A stretch of 44,461 nt of DNA from a virus. Of this stretch, positions 43,436-44,461 are shown piece by piece. Under the pieces are notes generated by a model. It searched no databases, had not been told where the DNA came from, and was given only the letters and a program-made list of their open reading frames with translations. Both the position numbers and the translations under genes were made by a program. The DNA lies in the IMG/VR virus record IMGVR_UViG_3300043539_001200, positions 1 to 44,461 of that record; one strand, written 5' to 3'. Within the stretch, counting starts at the first letter, position 1; every line of letters begins with the position of its first letter.

Positions 43436-44461
43436 TCAACTATTGAGGTGGAAGATGATCGGTCGCAGCACAGACATGGCCGCGTCATAGTCTTCCTTGC
43501 TCATGGCCCCCTTATCCAGCGCCCGATACATCCAGAAGCTGGTCAGGTCATCGTCGGCAAGGTGAGAAGTGCCGTAGTAGGAGTAATCCTCTTCTCGCTC
43601 AATGGTTTTCAGGCGCTCAACAATAGCCCTGACCATCATCCTGAGGTCAATCCGCTGCTGCTCAAAGTCCTCAATGATGTGGCGAACGGTGTATTCTTCG
43701 GCCTCGTCGCTACCCATAACCCTCCTGCCCATGCGCTGAAGCCTGCCTGGCGGAATCAGGCCCTGGAAGTGCGGACCATGACCGCCAAGAACTTCCGGCA
43801 TCCCACCCTTAGGATACATGCCATTGAAAAGAATGGACGAATCCGTAGCGCTTTGGGTGTAGGGGAAGTTGAGGATGGGCAGGCTGGATGCCCGTCCGGA
43901 GGGATCGTTGTTCTCTGCATGAATTGCGGCAGGAAGGGCGCGGCCACCGCTGTCCCCCTCGTCCGGAATGCCAAATCGACTGTCGTCATTGGGATTTAGG
44001 TTATATTTTTGGCCAAGAAGCGGGATTCGATGATCGAAATCTGGGACATCCGCAAATTTTTGCAGATAGGATGACTGCTTGCTTTTGTGTCGCCCACCGG
44101 CTCGTCCCAAAGCCTCTTCAACCGGGATATCCACCCCAGCCGCATTGACAAAGCCACCATTTTCGGGCTTGTAGCCAGCATCACGAAGCTTTCGGGTGAG
44201 TTTATCAATCTTGCTCATCTTGCCCAAGGTTCCGTCGTGAATGACGTTGTATCCATCTTGGTGTAGCTGGTCTGCAAGTCGGTTTGTCAGCCAGGATGCC
44301 TCTTCATGAATGAACGGACTGCGCTCCATGGCAGACATCCGATCCCAGCCTGGCATAGAAATATCATACCGCTCCTGCAAATCCTTTTCTGTGGGCACCA
44401 TTCCAAGGCGAGCCATGACCAGCTTGGTGTCGTCGGGATTGATCACAAAGCTCTGGCCATA
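43436..44461 (-). CDS. zeta-toxin-like kinase domain protein, N-terminus outside window
   Basis: An open frame of 341 codons that continues past the right edge. The visible N-terminal part (VINPDDTKLVMARLGMVP..., HEEASWLTNRLADQL, YNVIHDGTLGKMSKIDKL) matches the zeta-toxin/phosphotransferase family after the P-loop, which must lie outside. The C-terminal 150 residues are unrelated and contain helical and acidic parts. Zeta-like domains occur fused to MuF-type minor head proteins in actinobacteriophages; a stand-alone toxin is also possible. The gene ends before a strong terminator. Confidence 0.75.
   Translation of the reverse strand, partial: YGQSFVINPDDTKLVMARLGMVPTEKDLQERYDISMPGWDRMSAMERSPFIHEEASWLTNRLADQLHQDGYNVIHDGTLGKMSKIDKLTRKLRDAGYKPENGGFVNAAGVDIPVEEALGRAGGRHKSKQSSYLQKFADVPDFDHRIPLLGQKYNLNPNDDSRFGIPDEGDSGGRALPAAIHAENNDPSGRASSLPILNFPYTQSATDSSILFNGMYPKGGMPEVLGGHGPHFQGLIPPGRLQRMGRRVMGSDEAEEYTVRHIIEDFEQQRIDLRMMVRAIVERLKTIEREEDYSYYGTSHLADDDLTSFWMYRALDKGAMSKEDYDAAMSVLRPIIFHLNS

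Noticed and set aside
1-44461. tRNA, tmRNA, CRISPR array, integrase or attachment site
   Set aside because: I looked for clover-leaf or GTTC-type T-loops, regularly spaced repeats and recombinase motifs and saw none that I could support.

Overview
This window looks like part of the genome of a tailed, double-stranded DNA phage of a mycolic-acid-containing actinobacterium (Mycobacterium, Gordonia, Rhodococcus or a relative; I cannot tell which). The main reasons are a LysB-type mycolyl-arabinogalactan esterase beside a two-domain LysA, a WhiB-family regulator, a bacterial-type Ku protein, frequent GTG/TTG starts and tightly overlapping genes (ATGA, GTGA and TGATG junctions). No tRNA, rRNA, CRISPR array, insertion sequence or integrase was seen. 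Both window edges cut genes.

Layout. Positions 1-23.9 kb are one leftward (minus-strand) block, read from right to left. It starts at a TTGACA-type promoter near 23.86 kb and runs through small regulatory or unknown genes (23.7-21.5 kb), a 261-aa virion-like protein, a membrane protein, LysA, a holin-like protein and LysB, then a 982-aa LysM-containing protein, the portal, a 1259-aa protein with a SWIM zinc finger, a 1003-aa capsid protease/scaffold-like protein, a decoration-like protein, the major capsid protein, a peptidase-like protein, a tail-fibre-like protein and a cut-off gene. Positions 23.9-35.9 kb hold about 30 small leftward genes, many encoding Cys-rich (probably zinc-binding) proteins, with Ku among them. 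Positions 36.0-39.5 kb are a short rightward block: HAD-type phosphatase, small unknown genes, a DUF2786 protein and a metallopeptidase. Positions 39.5-43 kb are leftward again: large terminase, small genes, WhiB. The right edge holds the C-terminal part of a zeta-toxin-like protein.

Main discovery. Almost every transcription-unit head between 25.3 and 38.6 kb, on both strands, carries GGAAT, then exactly 18 bases (19 at two sites), then GTT, followed about 20 bases later by a Shine-Dalgarno sequence and the start codon. I count 15 leftward copies (one with GAAAT) and 4 rightward copies (two with GAAAT). This matches the published consensus of SigR/SigH-type ECF sigma factors (GGAAT-N18-GTT), so the accessory genes, including ku and the phosphatase gene, may form one phage regulon read by a host stress sigma factor or by a phage sigma factor outside the window. 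At several sites a Rho-independent terminator for the upstream gene is folded into the promoter itself.

Other notable points: a roughly 40-residue 'DWC' module recurs in four virion-type proteins of the late block; a basic-Thr-Ala motif recurs in the same proteins and may mark processing sites; three in-frame internal ribosome sites lie inside the protease/scaffold gene; two genes have Shine-Dalgarno-occluding hairpins; and a pair of perfect 18-bp operator-like repeats sits in the divergent control region at 35.9 kb.
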